NCBI GenBank assembly: GCA_033296885.1
Contig: MU863995.1
Location: forward strand, 1 to 64,000
Reading direction: 5' to 3'
Length of the DNA stretch: 64,000 bases
DNA from: Triangularia verruculosa
Lineage: Eukaryota > Ascomycota > Sordariomycetes > Sordariales > Podosporaceae
Within the stretch, counting starts at the first letter, position 1. The number at the start of each line of letters is the position of its first letter. Made by a program: the position numbers and the translations under genes. This document shows positions 51,404 through 62,211 of the stretch, piece after piece. The notes under the pieces are model-generated. The model did no database searches. It saw only the letters and a list, made by a program, of their open reading frames with translations, and was not told the origin of the DNA.

Positions 51404-53703
51404 ATGGACCGCTCCTCTTCTAGCACGATCGCCTATGGTCGTCCACCGCAGCCAAACTACGCTCCGATCCAGCAAGATGGCATCCATCGAGTTCCAAGTG
51501 ACGCCGAGCCGGCTTACCTGGTAGCACGTCACGCCACAACTACAAACAAAACCGCTGCTCCTCCCTCCCCCGCCGAGCTCGACGTGGACGAGGATCCCCA
51601 ACCTACCGACGCCGACATCGAGACCCCAGACACTGCCAAAAGCTGCAACCGTCTGCGCCCCGAGGAGGAAGAGAGGCTCCGTCCGCGAGGCAGCATGACG
51701 AACATGTCGTCGTTATTAATAGGAAAGACGGTCACCCCCTTCCTGAGAGAACATATCCCCAGCCTCTATGCCCCCATCGGCAAGCCAAACAATGAAGAGA
51801 CGGCTCGGGCCAAGAACCCCAACACCAGATACTGCTACCGCCACCGGCCAGACTCCAAGTGTCGGCGAGCTGCCGACGAAGCAAAGATGATTATGATTCA
51901 GAACGAGCTTGACAAGCTTACCCCAGCAGTATGTCTTGACTTCCTTTGAGGTTGGTGGTTATCATTTTTGCCAAGCGTACTGACGAGTCGGCTATAGGAT
52001 CAACAAGCCATCACCCATGTGTGGTCACTGTTCTCAGCCGCCCCTGCCCGCCACCGCGAGCTCATGTTACAGGGTGTCCTGTCGCAGCTCTGCTTCCCTC
52101 AGCTTTCCTTGATCTCGAGAGAGGTCAACGAGGCCCTCAAAATCGACTTCATCACTGCCCTCCCCGTCGAGCTATCTCAGAAGATCCTTTGCTACCTCGA
52201 CACCGTGAGCCTCACCAAGGCTGCCCAGGTCAGTCAACGATGGCGTCAACTAGCCGACTCGGATGCGGTTTGGGTCTACATGTGCGAGCAACATGTAAAC
52301 AGGAAATGCACAAAATGTGGCTGGGGTCTACCTCTGTTGGAGCGCAAACGGTTGCGCAACTATACAAGACAACGGCAAATGGCCAAGGACAACTCGAATG
52401 GAAGGATAGAGGAAATCCACGAGGCAGAACACACCAGTATTATCCAGAACGGCAAGCGAGTAGCAGATTCATCCGATGATGAACCGGATGGGAAGCGCCG
52501 CCGTGTGGACGAGTCCGAGTTCAAGCAGCGCAAGTGGAAGGACGTGTATAAGGATCGGTGGGAGGTCGGCTATAACTGGAGGGTTGGCCGCTGCACCGTC
52601 CACACCCTGAGAGGCCACACCAACGGTGTGACATGCCTTCAGCTCGATGACCATATCCTGGCGACGGGCTCCTACGACGCCACCATCAAGATCTGTATGT
52701 CGAATCACCTTCCCATTGGCGGAGCCTGTACTAACAATGTGTAGGGAACATCGAGACCGGCGAGGAAATCCGAACGCTGAGGGGACACACACGGGGCATC
52801 CGCGCTCTGCAGTTTGACGATTCCAAACTGATCAGCGGCAGTCTCGATAATACCATCAAGATTTGGAATTGGCACACAGGCGAATGCATTTCCACCCTGC
52901 AAGGCCACACCGACGGTGTTGTCAGCTTGCACTTCGAAGGCCAATTTTTGGCAAGCGGCTCCATTGACAAGAGCGTCAAGATTTTCGATTTCAACTCCAA
53001 AGAGGCGTTCTGCCTCAAAGGTCACACGGATTGGGTCAATTGCACACGGCTTGACACGGCTAGCAGAACAGTCATGTCGGCTTCGGACGATACTACCATC
53101 AAGTTGTGGGATCTCGACACACGACGAGTCATCAGAACGTTTGAAGGGCATGTCGGCCATGTTCAGCAGGTGCTTCTTCTTCCGCCACAGTACGAGCCCG
53201 ATGATGAGTTGCTGAACGGACTCAATGGCGCCGGTGACAACTCAGATTCCGTGTCGGTTTCAAGCGGTCGCGGTAGCAGTCCCACAGTTTCCTTTATGCA
53301 TGTCGACCGCCCTATCAGCTCACCTTCACGAGATGGCGAACTCCGGGCTCTCTATGGCCTAGGCTTTGAGTCTGAAACGACGCGCCCGCTACCGGCCCGT
53401 TATTTTCTCTCTGGCGGCTTGGACAGCACAATCCGGCTTTGGGATAGCGCAACGGGCAGATGCCTGAAGACAATGTTTGGCCATTTGGAGGGGATTTGGG
53501 CGTTGGCCGGCGACACGATCCGCGTCATTAGCGGAGCCAACGACGGCATGGTCAAGTGCTGGGAGCCACGGAGCGGCAAGTGCGACGCCACTTATACGGG
53601 GCATAGGGGTCCGGTAACGTGTGTGGGTCTCAACGACAGCCTCCTGGCGAGCGGGAGCGAAGACGGTGAAGTGCGCCTTTATTCTTTCAAGGCTCCAAGC
53701 TAG
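51404..53703 (+). CDS. scon-2: Sulfur controller-2 / MET30-type F-box WD40 protein, three exons
   Basis: The exons are 51404-51928, 51998-52694 and 52745-53703 (introns 69 and 50 bp), giving 726 residues. The disordered N-terminus is followed by an F-box (ITALPVELSQKILCYLD, about 227-243) and the flanking segment CEQHVNRKCTKCGWGLPLLE, which is specific to the MET30/sconB/SCON2 group. Seven WD40 repeats fill about 362-726. The second join restores TIKIWNIETGE. The protein is the substrate receptor of an SCF ubiquitin ligase that represses sulfur acquisition by targeting a CYS3/MET4-type bZIP factor, as known in Neurospora, Aspergillus and yeast. The start context CCCCGATGG is good. Confidence 0.96.
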
Positions 53704-55430
53704 ACGGTGTTTCAACAGCCACGGGCCGCTAAGCGATGAAGCCGCGGCGGGGGTTTATAGAGGGCGCACACCGAAAAAGGCGTTATCCTTGGTGCTTTCG
53801 AGATATCCATTTTCCTTTTCTGTTTTTGGGCCACCATGGGGATGGCACGGTCTGGCTATGGGCATATTTCTTTGGCGCATCTGTTGTGTTTACTTGACTG
53901 CGCGCATGGACTCTGGGAAAAGGAACGCAAAAAGCACTTAAAAAGAGGCTTGTCGGCATTTTCAACATGGTCAGGCATGGGACGGCAGGACGGAGTTTGG
54001 TTTGCTTTGTTTTGTTCAATACCCTCTACAGAAGAATCGTATCATTACTTTTGGATTACATGTGTAGATTATGTTCAGAGTAATGTGGAGGACGGGTGTG
54101 GACGCGGGGCCCGGGGTTGGACGGCGTTAGACCTGAAGGCCGGAGCGGTTCGCAGCTGAGTCATGTGGTCGTCCGGGTTGTGCGGCGGCATTTCAGTGGG
54201 ATGGCAGCGCATGGCAGCGGGTTGTCGGGAGGATTGTGGACATGGCGGGCGGAATCCAGGCACTGTCTCTCTGACCTCTCGGCACGCGCACTCAATGACC
54301 TCGGCATTGCGCTGGTTGCAGACGTTGAAGGCGATCCCGGAAGCGTCCGACTCTGCGGTTGAGAGTGTGGAGGGAATGTGGGGCGGCACCCCTCGCTGCA
54401 GCAAGCTTCCCCGCAGTATCACAAGCTCGGCTTGGAGTCGGTTATGGTAGGTAAATACGTCACTGGCAGATCACAAGCCAGCCCGGACTTTTGGACCGTG
54501 GTCGTCGCCCTTGACCCTGAACGCAGCAGGGCGTCACGAGGACGACGGAGAATTTCCCAATTGATGAACTAAGATAGGCCACTTCCAATCCATCATCTCT
54601 CACCAGCCGCCTCCGGCGCTGTTCTCTAGGTTGTCCGTCTCAGGGGTATCAACAAGGGCGTGCGGGCGGGGCAGTCCAATTTCCTGGAGAACGGGAGCAG
54701 CAGCAGCAGCAGCATTACCCGTACCGTGAGGTATTGCACAACATGGACAGGGAAAACGGCAGAGCCTCGAACCAAAGGAAAGCTCCGCTGCGCCGATGGG
54801 ACGAAATGTCCAATCAGAGCTCACCCTTAGCCCTCAGCAACCCCACCATCCACGTTCAACGCTCCCCGTGTGCCCGGCATGTTTTTGGACGTTTCCACGC
54901 TCTCAATCCGTCACATCCCGTCATGGCCCTTGCAGATCTCTCTGTCTTTTTTTTTTTTTTCTGCTTCTCAGCCCTCACCACCCCTCCACAGACGTGTACT
55001 CTTCAACAAAAGCACTGTACATACATGTTCAAAAGGTTCCCTGGCCAGGTCACGGGTAAAGGGTCGGTTGCTCTAGCAAGGAATGGGAATCGTCTTCTGA
55101 CACAACCCACAATTCTGGTGGGGATCTCGTCCTTGTCCCTCGTTTCGTTACAAGCCGAAGAAGAAGGGGTCGATCGGGTCTTTCGGTCTTGTAAACACTG
55201 TATGTACCGGCTACAAGTGTATTGGTACCTGGCTCTTGCTCGGTTTTCCTGCCTCTTCGGCTCGGCTCCCGTCATTACATCCGACCTGGCGGTTGTTGCT
55301 TGCTCCAAGGCTCGAGATCATCCAGAGGATATTTGGAGTCATTGTCCTGCTGTCTCTCCTGCCCACCCGGTATACTCGTCTTCCCTCTTCCTTTGTTCCA
55401 GCTCTCCGTCGACTGCCCCGCCATCCATCC

Positions 55431-55468
55431 CCGTTAGCCGGCTCCCCCCCCGTTAGCCGGCTCCCCCC
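55431..55468 (+). repeat. Exact tandem duplication of a 19-bp unit
   Basis: CCGTTAGCCGGCTCCCCCC occurs twice head to tail. Each unit contains CCG-N4-CCG. It lies about 510 bp before the SFC1 start codon. Confidence 0.85.
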
Positions 55469-55934
55469 CGTTTCCTTTTTTTTACATTGTTCTTCCACAT
55501 TCCCAGTTGCGGAGGTGGATCCCGTGCTATTTTCCCGGTGTTGTTCAGCTCCATAACCCGTCCCCAGTCTCGGGACCTCTTGACTCGTGTCGAGCGCCGG
55601 CCGGCCATAACTCGCTGTTAAGAGATTTTCGACCAGAAATTACACAAAGGCCTACTTTTTCCCACTCGCCTGGTCACTCGACCGTTGAGCTCGTTATTCA
55701 TCCAACGCTCTCACGAAACGACGGACTTCTTGCTGCTTGGCGAGCCCTCTTCCCACCTCCCTCCACGAAAACCCGGTACATGCAACCAAACACATAACGA
55801 ATACCCAACGAGTTTTCTTGGATACCAGACAATCTCGAGTCTCTGTTAGGCGGACTTACTGCGGAGGACGAAAGGCGAAGAAAAAGGCATAGCCAGCCAG
55901 TAGGAAATACCGGTTTCGAACCCCCACACACATA

Positions 55935-55935
<1 letters not shown>

Positions 55936-55969
<34 letters not shown>
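55936..55969. repeat. (CA)n microsatellite in the 5' leader
   Basis: About 17 CA units end 12 bases before the ATG of the SFC1-like gene, so they almost surely lie in its 5' UTR. Confidence 0.9.
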
Positions 55970-55970
<1 letters not shown>

Positions 55971-55980
55971 CACCGCAAAA

Positions 55981-57389
55981 ATGGCGACAAAAGTATCAGG
56001 CGGCAAGGATGGCCAGAAGAAGCCTGCCTCGGCCGCGACCAACTTGATCGGTGAGCTCAGGTTCTGCAGCAAGAGCATGGGGAACTTGACATACTGACTG
56101 CAAGAACAGCCGGTGGTGGTGCTGGTATGATGGAGGCCTTGGTGTGCCATCCTCTTGGTACGTTCTGTCCCGTTCAGTCTGATGTGTGTGCGACATACTC
56201 GGAAACTTTCGACTAACTGCCAAAAGACACCATCAAGGTTCGCATGCAGCTCTCCAAGCGTGGGAGAGTGCCAGGTCAGGCCAAGCGCGGCTTCATTCGC
56301 ACTGGTGTCGAGATCGTTCAGAAGGAGACTGCCCTCGGCCTGTACAAGGGTCTCGGTGCCGTGCTCACCGGTATCGTGCCCAAAATGGCCATCCGTTTCA
56401 CCTCGTTCGAGTGGTACAAGCAGCTCCTTGCCAACAAGGAGACCGGTGTCGTTTCTGGCCAGTCTCTCTTCCTTGCCGGTCTCTCCGCCGGTGTTACTGA
56501 GGCCGTTGCCGTTGTCACCCCAATGGAGGTCATCAAGATTCGTCTCCAGGCGCAGCACCACTCCATGGCCGACCCTCTCGATGTGCCCAAGTACCGCAAC
56601 GCCGCCCACGCTCTTTACACCGTCGTCAAGGAGGAGGGTTTCGGTGCGCTGTACAGAGGTGTTTCTCTCACTGCGCTTAGACAGGGTAGCAACCAGGCCG
56701 TGAACTTCACCGCCTACACCTACTTCAAGGAGTGGCTGTACCAGTGGCAGCCCGAGTACGTCGGCGGTAACCTGCCCAGCTACCAGACTACTCTGATCGG
56801 TCTCGTTTCCGGTGCCATGGGCCCTCTGAGCAATGCTCCCATCGATACCATCAAGACTAGACTCCAGAAGATGAAGGCCGAGCCAGGCACCTCTGCCCTC
56901 CAGAGAATCACCAAGATTGCCGGCGAGATGTTCAAGTATGTTCTTGTTCCATCTAATCTCCTTTTATGATCGCGTGCTGACTGACTCAACACCAAAACAG
57001 GCAAGAAGGATTCCACGCTTTTTACAAGGGAATCACCCCCAGAATCATGCGTGTTGCCCCCGGACAGGCCGTCACTTTCACCGTCTACGAATACCTAAGG
57101 GACAAGCTCGAGAAGAGCGGACCATCGATCATCACTGGGGGAAGGTACGAAGAATAATTTCTCCCCGTCACAAAGCCACCGCCCCATCCTGGATCTCTTG
57201 GACCCAACCTCTGTTTTTCCATCCTGGACCACCTGGACCCTCCCTGGATATTCTCCTTTTCTTTTGCGTCCGTTTTTATTTTTCTTTTGAAGGAGTTAGA
57301 AGCTGATCAAAAACTGCTGTTTTGCTTTTGTTTGGGATGAATTTAGTCGCGACAAGGAATTTGATAGCATGAAGGCCAAGGCTGCTTGA
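55981..57389 (+). CDS. SFC1: Mitochondrial succinate-fumarate carrier (SFC1/acuL type), five exons
   Basis: The exons are 55981-56050, 56110-56157, 56227-56935, 57001-57144 and 57347-57389, giving 337 residues in one frame. The first four joins restore the three carrier signatures: CHPLDTIKVRMQ, TPMEVIKIRLQAQ and NAPIDTIKTRLQK (Px[DE]xx[KR]x[KR]), each followed by a G-rich helix. YKGLGAVLTGIVPKMAIRF and FYKGITPRIMRVAPGQAVTF match yeast Sfc1. The carrier swaps cytosolic succinate for mitochondrial fumarate, which links the glyoxylate cycle to gluconeogenesis. The last intron (202 bp, GTACGA...TTTAG) is optional. If unspliced, the stop at 57155 gives a tail ending GGRYEE; spliced, it ends in KAKAA. 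I favour the spliced form. Confidence 0.94.
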
Positions 57390-58249
57390 ACTCGCTCAAG
57401 CAGTTAAGCCGGGATCTTTTTATTTTTCCACTCTTCTCTTGATCTTTCCTTTTGTTGTTAAAAGAGACAAGAGAAGAATGACAGAGACACGGCGACATAA
57501 AAACCCTTCAGTAATGAACGCTGAGAGTTTCAAACCTGGCCGTATCACCGAGGACGGAACGGACCCCCCTGAAATTCAGCAACCCCTCGAGTCACAGATA
57601 CCACTTTTGTTAGAGCTACGCCGGCATGGACCGGATACAATAAGACGGGAAGGACGGCGGTGTAAAGATGATCTTTTTTTGCAAAGCGTTGCGGGAAGAT
57701 ATGGGATGGGGATGGGATAAGACGAGGCTGGGAATAGGTGTGTGTATGTTGTGTGTGTGTTGGATGGAAGCGGCATTGCGAAATGTGTCCAGAGCATAAA
57801 GCAATTACATGTGCATCATGCATTGCATTGGGTGGCGCGATTCTTTTTCAAAGCAGATTTTTACTTTGTATGTGTACATAGGTATCCAAAGAATCTAGAC
57901 GAAAGTTGTACTTGATGCATGCAATGCTTTCCCACAGTGTTTATTTGATAGGTAGTGTTATTACCACTGGCCGGTACCTTATGCTGGTTGAGAGCTCTTC
58001 TGCAGGCGACCAACGGACCAACCAACCGACACGCAAAGAATGCAACGGCTTGGCAGTTGGCAGTTGGGTGTTGTTGTGTACCTAAAATCGACAACCTCTC
58101 GTCACGGACTTCCTATTCTTTTTTTTTTCAATACCTTTCTGCAGTTTTATCACGAATTCCACCTCCTCAAAATCTACCTAGCAACCCCCCCCCCCCCCCC
58201 TTCTTATTCTTCAAACAAAACAAACAGAAGAGGAAATCACAACTTCAAA
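57390..58249. other. Intergenic, 0.86 kb
   Basis: This is the 3' flank of the carrier gene and the promoter of the DUF4267-like gene. GT-rich sequence lies at 57737-57762, and a C run of about 14 at 58187-58200 just before the leader. No gene is visible. Confidence 0.5.
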
Positions 58250-58639
58250 ATGCTCTTCTCCCTCACCCACCTACCCGCCCTGGTCCTCATCACGGCCAAC
58301 TTGCTAGGGGGCATATGGCCCATCTTCGACGCCCCCGCCGCCATGCTCGAGTTCGGCTTCGGGCCCAAGATCGCCCATGCGCCCGAGGCGATGCCGGTGA
58401 TGATCAACGGGCAGGCGAGGACCACGGTCTTGGGGGCGATCACACTTGTCTTCTACCTGCGGGGGAAGTACGAGGAGGTGGACACGCTGATGGCTGTGTA
58501 TGGGATCTGGGCAGGGTTGGTGGACTCGGCGCTGGTGTGGAAGTGGACGGGGAATAGGAGGTGGGCGGCGTTTAGGCTGGGGGCGTCGTGGGCGTTTGGG
58601 GTTTGGGGATTGATGGGGTTGACTGGAGGGGCGGTTTAG
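58250..58639 (+). CDS. Small four-helix membrane protein (DUF4267-like)
   Basis: The ATG at 58250 gives 129 residues; the frame is open upstream through the leader but the conserved protein starts here. Four hydrophobic segments are visible: LVLITANLLGGIWPIFDAPA, TVLGAITLVFYLRG, LMAVYGIWAGLVDSALVW and LGASWAFGVWGLMGLTGG. The size and the MINGQAR turn fit DUF4267-type fungal membrane proteins. Function is unknown. The sequence after the stop is very G-rich. Confidence 0.85.
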   Translation: MLFSLTHLPALVLITANLLGGIWPIFDAPAAMLEFGFGPKIAHAPEAMPVMINGQARTTVLGAITLVFYLRGKYEEVDTLMAVYGIWAGLVDSALVWKWTGNRRWAAFRLGASWAFGVWGLMGLTGGAV

Positions 58640-59154
58640 GGGGTGTGAGTGGATGGGTTTTGTCAGGAATGGGGTGATGGGGGGAGGTTGGAGGTGGGAG
58701 GTGTGTGAGGCGGTTGGAGGTGAGGTAGGTAGAGATGTGAGGGTGTGAGTATGGAGGTGTGAGGTCGCCGGTGAAGTTGAGGGTCTGATTGTGGAAGCTA
58801 CCGTGCTAAGACTAGTGGTATGCACATGTTTGGCAAGAGGCAGGTAAATAGTTTACCTTTACCTAACAATAAAAAGAGCCCACCTCGCGTCGATATTTTC
58901 GATCTTCTTTGTTTGGCCTTTTTCAGATGGCGGACAAGTTTGATTCCAAGTTTGAGTAGGAGCACCACAAACAACGAGGGAAAGAGCAACCAGAATGAGC
59001 AAATGCAGCCCCGGATCTTCATTGATAATACGCCTCAAATTTTGAATCCAAGAGCTCCCTACCTACCTACCTATCACCATGCGTGCTACTCTCCTAGGCT
59101 TCCGAAACAAAATCTTGATCTCTGCGCCTTCGAACCCACAAGAAAAGCATCAAA
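58640..59154. other. Intergenic, G-rich then AC-rich
   Basis: A G-rich run at 58640-58790 and an ACCTACCTACC run at about 59061 are seen. No gene is supported. Confidence 0.5.
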
Positions 59155-59570
59155 ATGGAGGTGGACTTGGAACGGGATGAGGACTTGTATGGTCCGCTCC
59201 TCAGAATCCCACCCGAGAACATCATCAGCCTCGCTCGCGACATTGCAGCCTCATTGGGACACCAGGAACTACCGGCCGGTCGGTTGGTAGAGCGGCTTGG
59301 TGGAGCATTCTACCTCATCCATATCGTCGCTTTTGGCAGCTTCAAACTCGTGATCCGCCTCCCTCCTCTTTGGGGCAATAGGCTCACGCAAGACGCAACA
59401 CTGTCTCTGAAATCAGAGGTGGCTACCTACTATGAAGCTCGTCCGGAAGGCCACCAGCATCCCAGTGGCAGAGGTCTATGCGTTAGACACGACCACTACC
59501 AACAAAATCGGCGCACCCTACATCTGCACGTCCTTTTTGCCTGCCGTAGCGGGAGCCTGGAAATCTAAAC
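59155..59570 (+). pseudogene. Decayed aminoglycoside-phosphotransferase-like (APH) gene 5' part
   Basis: The ATG at 59155 opens a frame with LRIPPENIISLARDIAASLG and FGSFKLVIRLP, which fits the N-lobe of fungal APH-fold kinase-like proteins. At 59423-59430 the sequence CTACCTAC duplicates CTAC and shifts the frame. The next frame continues with the family's conserved KLVRKATSIPVAEVYALD and APYICTSF. Homology then stops at about 59570, where an AT-rich island begins. Only the first third of the usual length is present. It is therefore broken twice: one frameshift and loss of the rest. Confidence 0.72.
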
Positions 59571-59748
59571 AGTCGTATATTACTGGCGTATTAATCTTGG
59601 GCCTTAATGTTAATGTTGACCGGCCCTGGGAGCTTAATTGGGCTAAGACTTTTATAGGCTATATATTAACTATAAGATAAAAAGAACGAATATTATTGCG
59701 ATTACTATAGTAAATAGCCTATATATAAGATCGCTAAGGTTTCTAGAA

Positions 59749-59795
59749 AGTGGAATATTAAGTATAAGCGCTTAAGTTCGAATCCTAAGTCCACT
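59749..59795 (+). other. tRNA-like T-arm closed by a 6-bp inverted repeat
   Basis: AGTGGA (59749-59754) pairs with TCCACT (59790-59795). Between them CTTAAGTTCGAATCCTAAG has the T-loop-like GTTCGAATC with a stem that has one A-C mismatch. At 47 nt it is too short for a tRNA, and no anticodon arm is visible. It may be a fragment. Confidence 0.3.
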
Positions 59796-59825
59796 ATAAT
59801 TACTATCTTCTATATATACCTACTA

Positions 59826-59855
59826 CTAGCTCTTATACCTACTTGTAAGAGCTAG
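59826..59855. repeat. Perfect 10-bp hairpin
   Basis: CTAGCTCTTA and TAAGAGCTAG flank a 10-nt loop. Confidence 0.85.
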
Positions 59856-59970
59856 TGGAAGGACCCCCCTTTTAATTTTTCTTATAGGGCCTATTAGCTA
59901 ATTATAGGCCAGTATTTTAATAGCCTTACGGTAGGCCGGTTACTACACTCCTTTAAATAGTCGTATATTT

Positions 59971-60979
59971 ATAGTATGTCAAAGTTGGGCCCAGATGTTA
60001 CAACCCAGTCCCACGGGCTCCCGCTTTGGTGAGTGGAATGACCTTGTAGATAAGCTTGAGCATCTGCTTCTCCCCAACTAATAGCAGATTTCACAAATTA
60101 AACCTTATATACCTATCTTACTTGCAAGTAGGTACCGCTACTGTGTTGAATCAGCGCCAAAGTCTTAGGGTGCACGTTCGGTAAATGGTGATTGCCCAGC
60201 CCATAGGACCATTGCATCACCCCAATGTGATTGCTGTTACCTATGAAAAGCTGAAAGTGACTCAACACTACAAGCTTAAGTCCCGTCAATATATATCTAT
60301 ATACAACTCACCTACCTACCTAGTAATGGTCAGCGTTATCGCAAGCTCACTTTGACAAGGTTACCCACCTCGTGGACATTAAGAAAATCAAACCGTTACA
60401 TTGCATTGTACCACCTCGGACAGCCCCTGACTAACAGTAGTCTATTCAGTAACGTAGAGTTCCCTCAAAGGTCTTTATCCTAGTCCCCCTACTTTGTATT
60501 CCAGATAGGTACTCTCGCATAACGGTTCCAGAAGAGTCGGAGACCACGATATTTCGAAAAGAAACTGGCCTCGGATACCTACCCACGCAATTGAATGACA
60601 AGTCGCTTAAAGGACTCTCAGAGGAATCGAACAGGGGAGGACAATAAGTATTGGGCCAAGGCGAAATAAAGACCATGCATTACCTAGAAGACCTGGTGGG
60701 TTTGGAATACCAGCTCATTGCCTTGTGCCATCTGTTGATCATCTCATGGATTGCTTTTTACGCCTTTCCTAAGCCCTCACGCCGCACCTATATCCTGACG
60801 ATCAGATAGAAGCTTCAGCTAGAAGCCCTCTTGACCTGAAATCCGAGACTAACCGTGATTCATCTCAGAATGGGGGGGAAAGGGACCCATCACTGGTTTG
60901 TACATCTGATATCTATGTCCTGAAAGTGGAAATCATCAAGACTCACTATATACCTGTCCGCGTCCTGGTCGGGCAAACA
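59971..60979. other. Intergenic, 1 kb
   Basis: Near 60000 TGTTACAACCCAGTCCCACG resembles the start of some fungal LTRs, but no second copy was seen. No gene is visible. Confidence 0.45.
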
Positions 60980-61229
60980 TGCGGCCGCCCAATCACTACT
61001 CGCTGCAAAAACCAGGGACACCTAGCAAAATGCTCGGACTGTGGAGAGGTATAGTGCATATAAATCCGACTGTCCTCACTGTGAAAACGCGTCGGCGGGA
61101 AGCAGATCGTGCAAGAAAACGGGCAGAAGAGAACGCGAAGGAAAAGAAGCCACCCAAAAAGAAGGACGGTGGGTCAAAGAAAAAGGGAAATCACAAGGTC
61201 AAGAGATAAGACAGTACCTGAGCCATTAA
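60980..61229 (+). pseudogene. Cysteine-rich zinc-binding fragment with a frameshift
   Basis: One frame reads CGRPITTRCKNQGHLAKCSD then C to 61048, and is followed by a stop. Shifting by one base at about 61050, it continues as YSAYKSDCPHC and then a basic Lys/Arg/Glu-rich tail to the stop at 61229. Both parts have CxxC and single cysteines at regular spacing, as in a zinc-binding module. I recall similar C-N-x-GHL-x2-C modules in fungal proteins but cannot name them. It is probably a decayed gene. A missed intron is less likely, as no splice consensus was found. Confidence 0.45.
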
Positions 61230-61767
61230 AGAGGGCAAAGGGCACACGAGAAGGAAAGGGAGCGCTATCGTGGCCCATGCAACTGTCGCCGGAGCAAGAG
61301 AACTGGATCTTCAGGAAAGCGGATATCATATTTGCCCGGATAATAGGTAGGTACGGTCACAATTATCGACCACGCACAACTGGACATAACGCCCAAGTAC
61401 CTCGACGAGTTGACGGTGTTCGGTAGTTGGATTGGTCATATATATATTTCTTGGACTCCCCGGGGCCTTGACGCCAAAACATACTTTCTAGAATCAACAA
61501 ATTTACGACTTACAGCAAGGGAAGGTAGATACCTTATCATATAGTAGTGACCAGATGACGGCGTGGTAGCAGCTTCAGCATTAGGTAAGGTAGATAAAAC
61601 ACCAAATCTATCACAGCAACTCATAACCAGAAAAAGAAGCCCATGCTTGTAACCCTTCTCCGTCCCTCACTGTTCCATCATTAAAAAAAAACCATCTCTT
61701 TAATCATAACCCATTTAGCTCATAACACCCTCTTGATCAACTTCCCCTTGGACCAATCCTCCAGCTT
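61230..61767. other. Intergenic
   Basis: This is the 3' flank of the secreted-protein gene. A short AT run lies near 61439 and an A run at about 61684. No gene is visible. Confidence 0.5.
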
Positions 61768-62211
61768 TTAAGCCAAAGTTTGAGGAGCATAGCTCTTGTC
61801 CGGAACGACAGCCTTGCCGTTGACCAGCTCCCAGTCGGCATAGGCGGGCCAGACGATCTGCTTCTTGCTCCAGTCGACCAGAGACCAGGTGGTGAAGCCG
61901 TTGCCCTCGCCAAAGTGTCCGCTCCAGGACGAGCTGAGGGTGTAAGGACCGCAGGTGACGCCGTTGGTCTGGGCGCGGCTGGCGGGGGCGCCGGTGACGG
62001 TGTAGGCGCAGTTGGTGACGGGGGCACCGGACTGGGTGTCGACGCCAAAGGTGACGTGGCAGGAGGTGTCGTTCTTGTTGCAGGTGCGGGTGAAGGACTT
62101 GATGGCCCATTGGGGAGCGGGGGCCATGGCAGAGACGGTGTCGCGGGCTTCCAGAGCGGGAGCGGCGAGGGCGGTGCCGGCGAGGGCGAGGAGGACGGTG
62201 GTGAGCTGCAT
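61768..62211 (-). CDS. Small secreted four-cysteine protein
   Basis: The 147-residue single exon has a signal peptide (MQLTTVLLALAGTALA, cleaved near APAL) and a short pro-like segment ending in EAR. The mature part has four cysteines (C44, C51, C68, C87), enough for two disulphides, and is rich in aromatic residues (WAIKSF, SSSWSGHFGEGNGFTTWSL). The size and composition fit an effector-like or wall-associated small protein. No family is recognised. The leader is CA-rich and the codon use strongly C-ending, both suggesting high expression. Confidence 0.85.
   Translation of the reverse strand: MQLTTVLLALAGTALAAPALEARDTVSAMAPAPQWAIKSFTRTCNKNDTSCHVTFGVDTQSGAPVTNCAYTVTGAPASRAQTNGVTCGPYTLSSSWSGHFGEGNGFTTWSLVDWSKKQIVWPAYADWELVNGKAVVPDKSYAPQTLA

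Larger units (their letters stand above)
53704..55980. other. Intergenic, 2.3 kb, upstream of the SFC1 carrier gene
   Basis: This is a C/T-rich promoter region with a T run at about 54949. A 19-bp tandem duplication and a CA repeat in the leader are listed separately. The longer ORFs here (for example at 54734-55456) read through T and C runs and are not supported. Confidence 0.55.
59571..59970. mobile_element. AT-rich, RIP-like island with flanking 11-bp direct repeats
   Basis: The segment is rich in TA and has no ORF of note. It is bordered by AGTCGTATATT on both sides (59571-59581 and 59959-59969). It starts exactly where APH homology ends. Inside are two inverted repeats, one around a tRNA-like T-arm. 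The reading as a RIP-mutated insertion, possibly SINE-like, is inference. An 11-bp direct repeat in AT-rich DNA can also be chance. Confidence 0.5.

Noticed and set aside
54734..55456. 240-residue ORF before the SFC1 gene
   Set aside because: It runs through poly-T and poly-C tracts and lies in the promoter.
59995..60020. TGTTACAACCCAGTCCCACG resembling an LTR start
   Set aside because: No matching second copy or primer-binding site was found.
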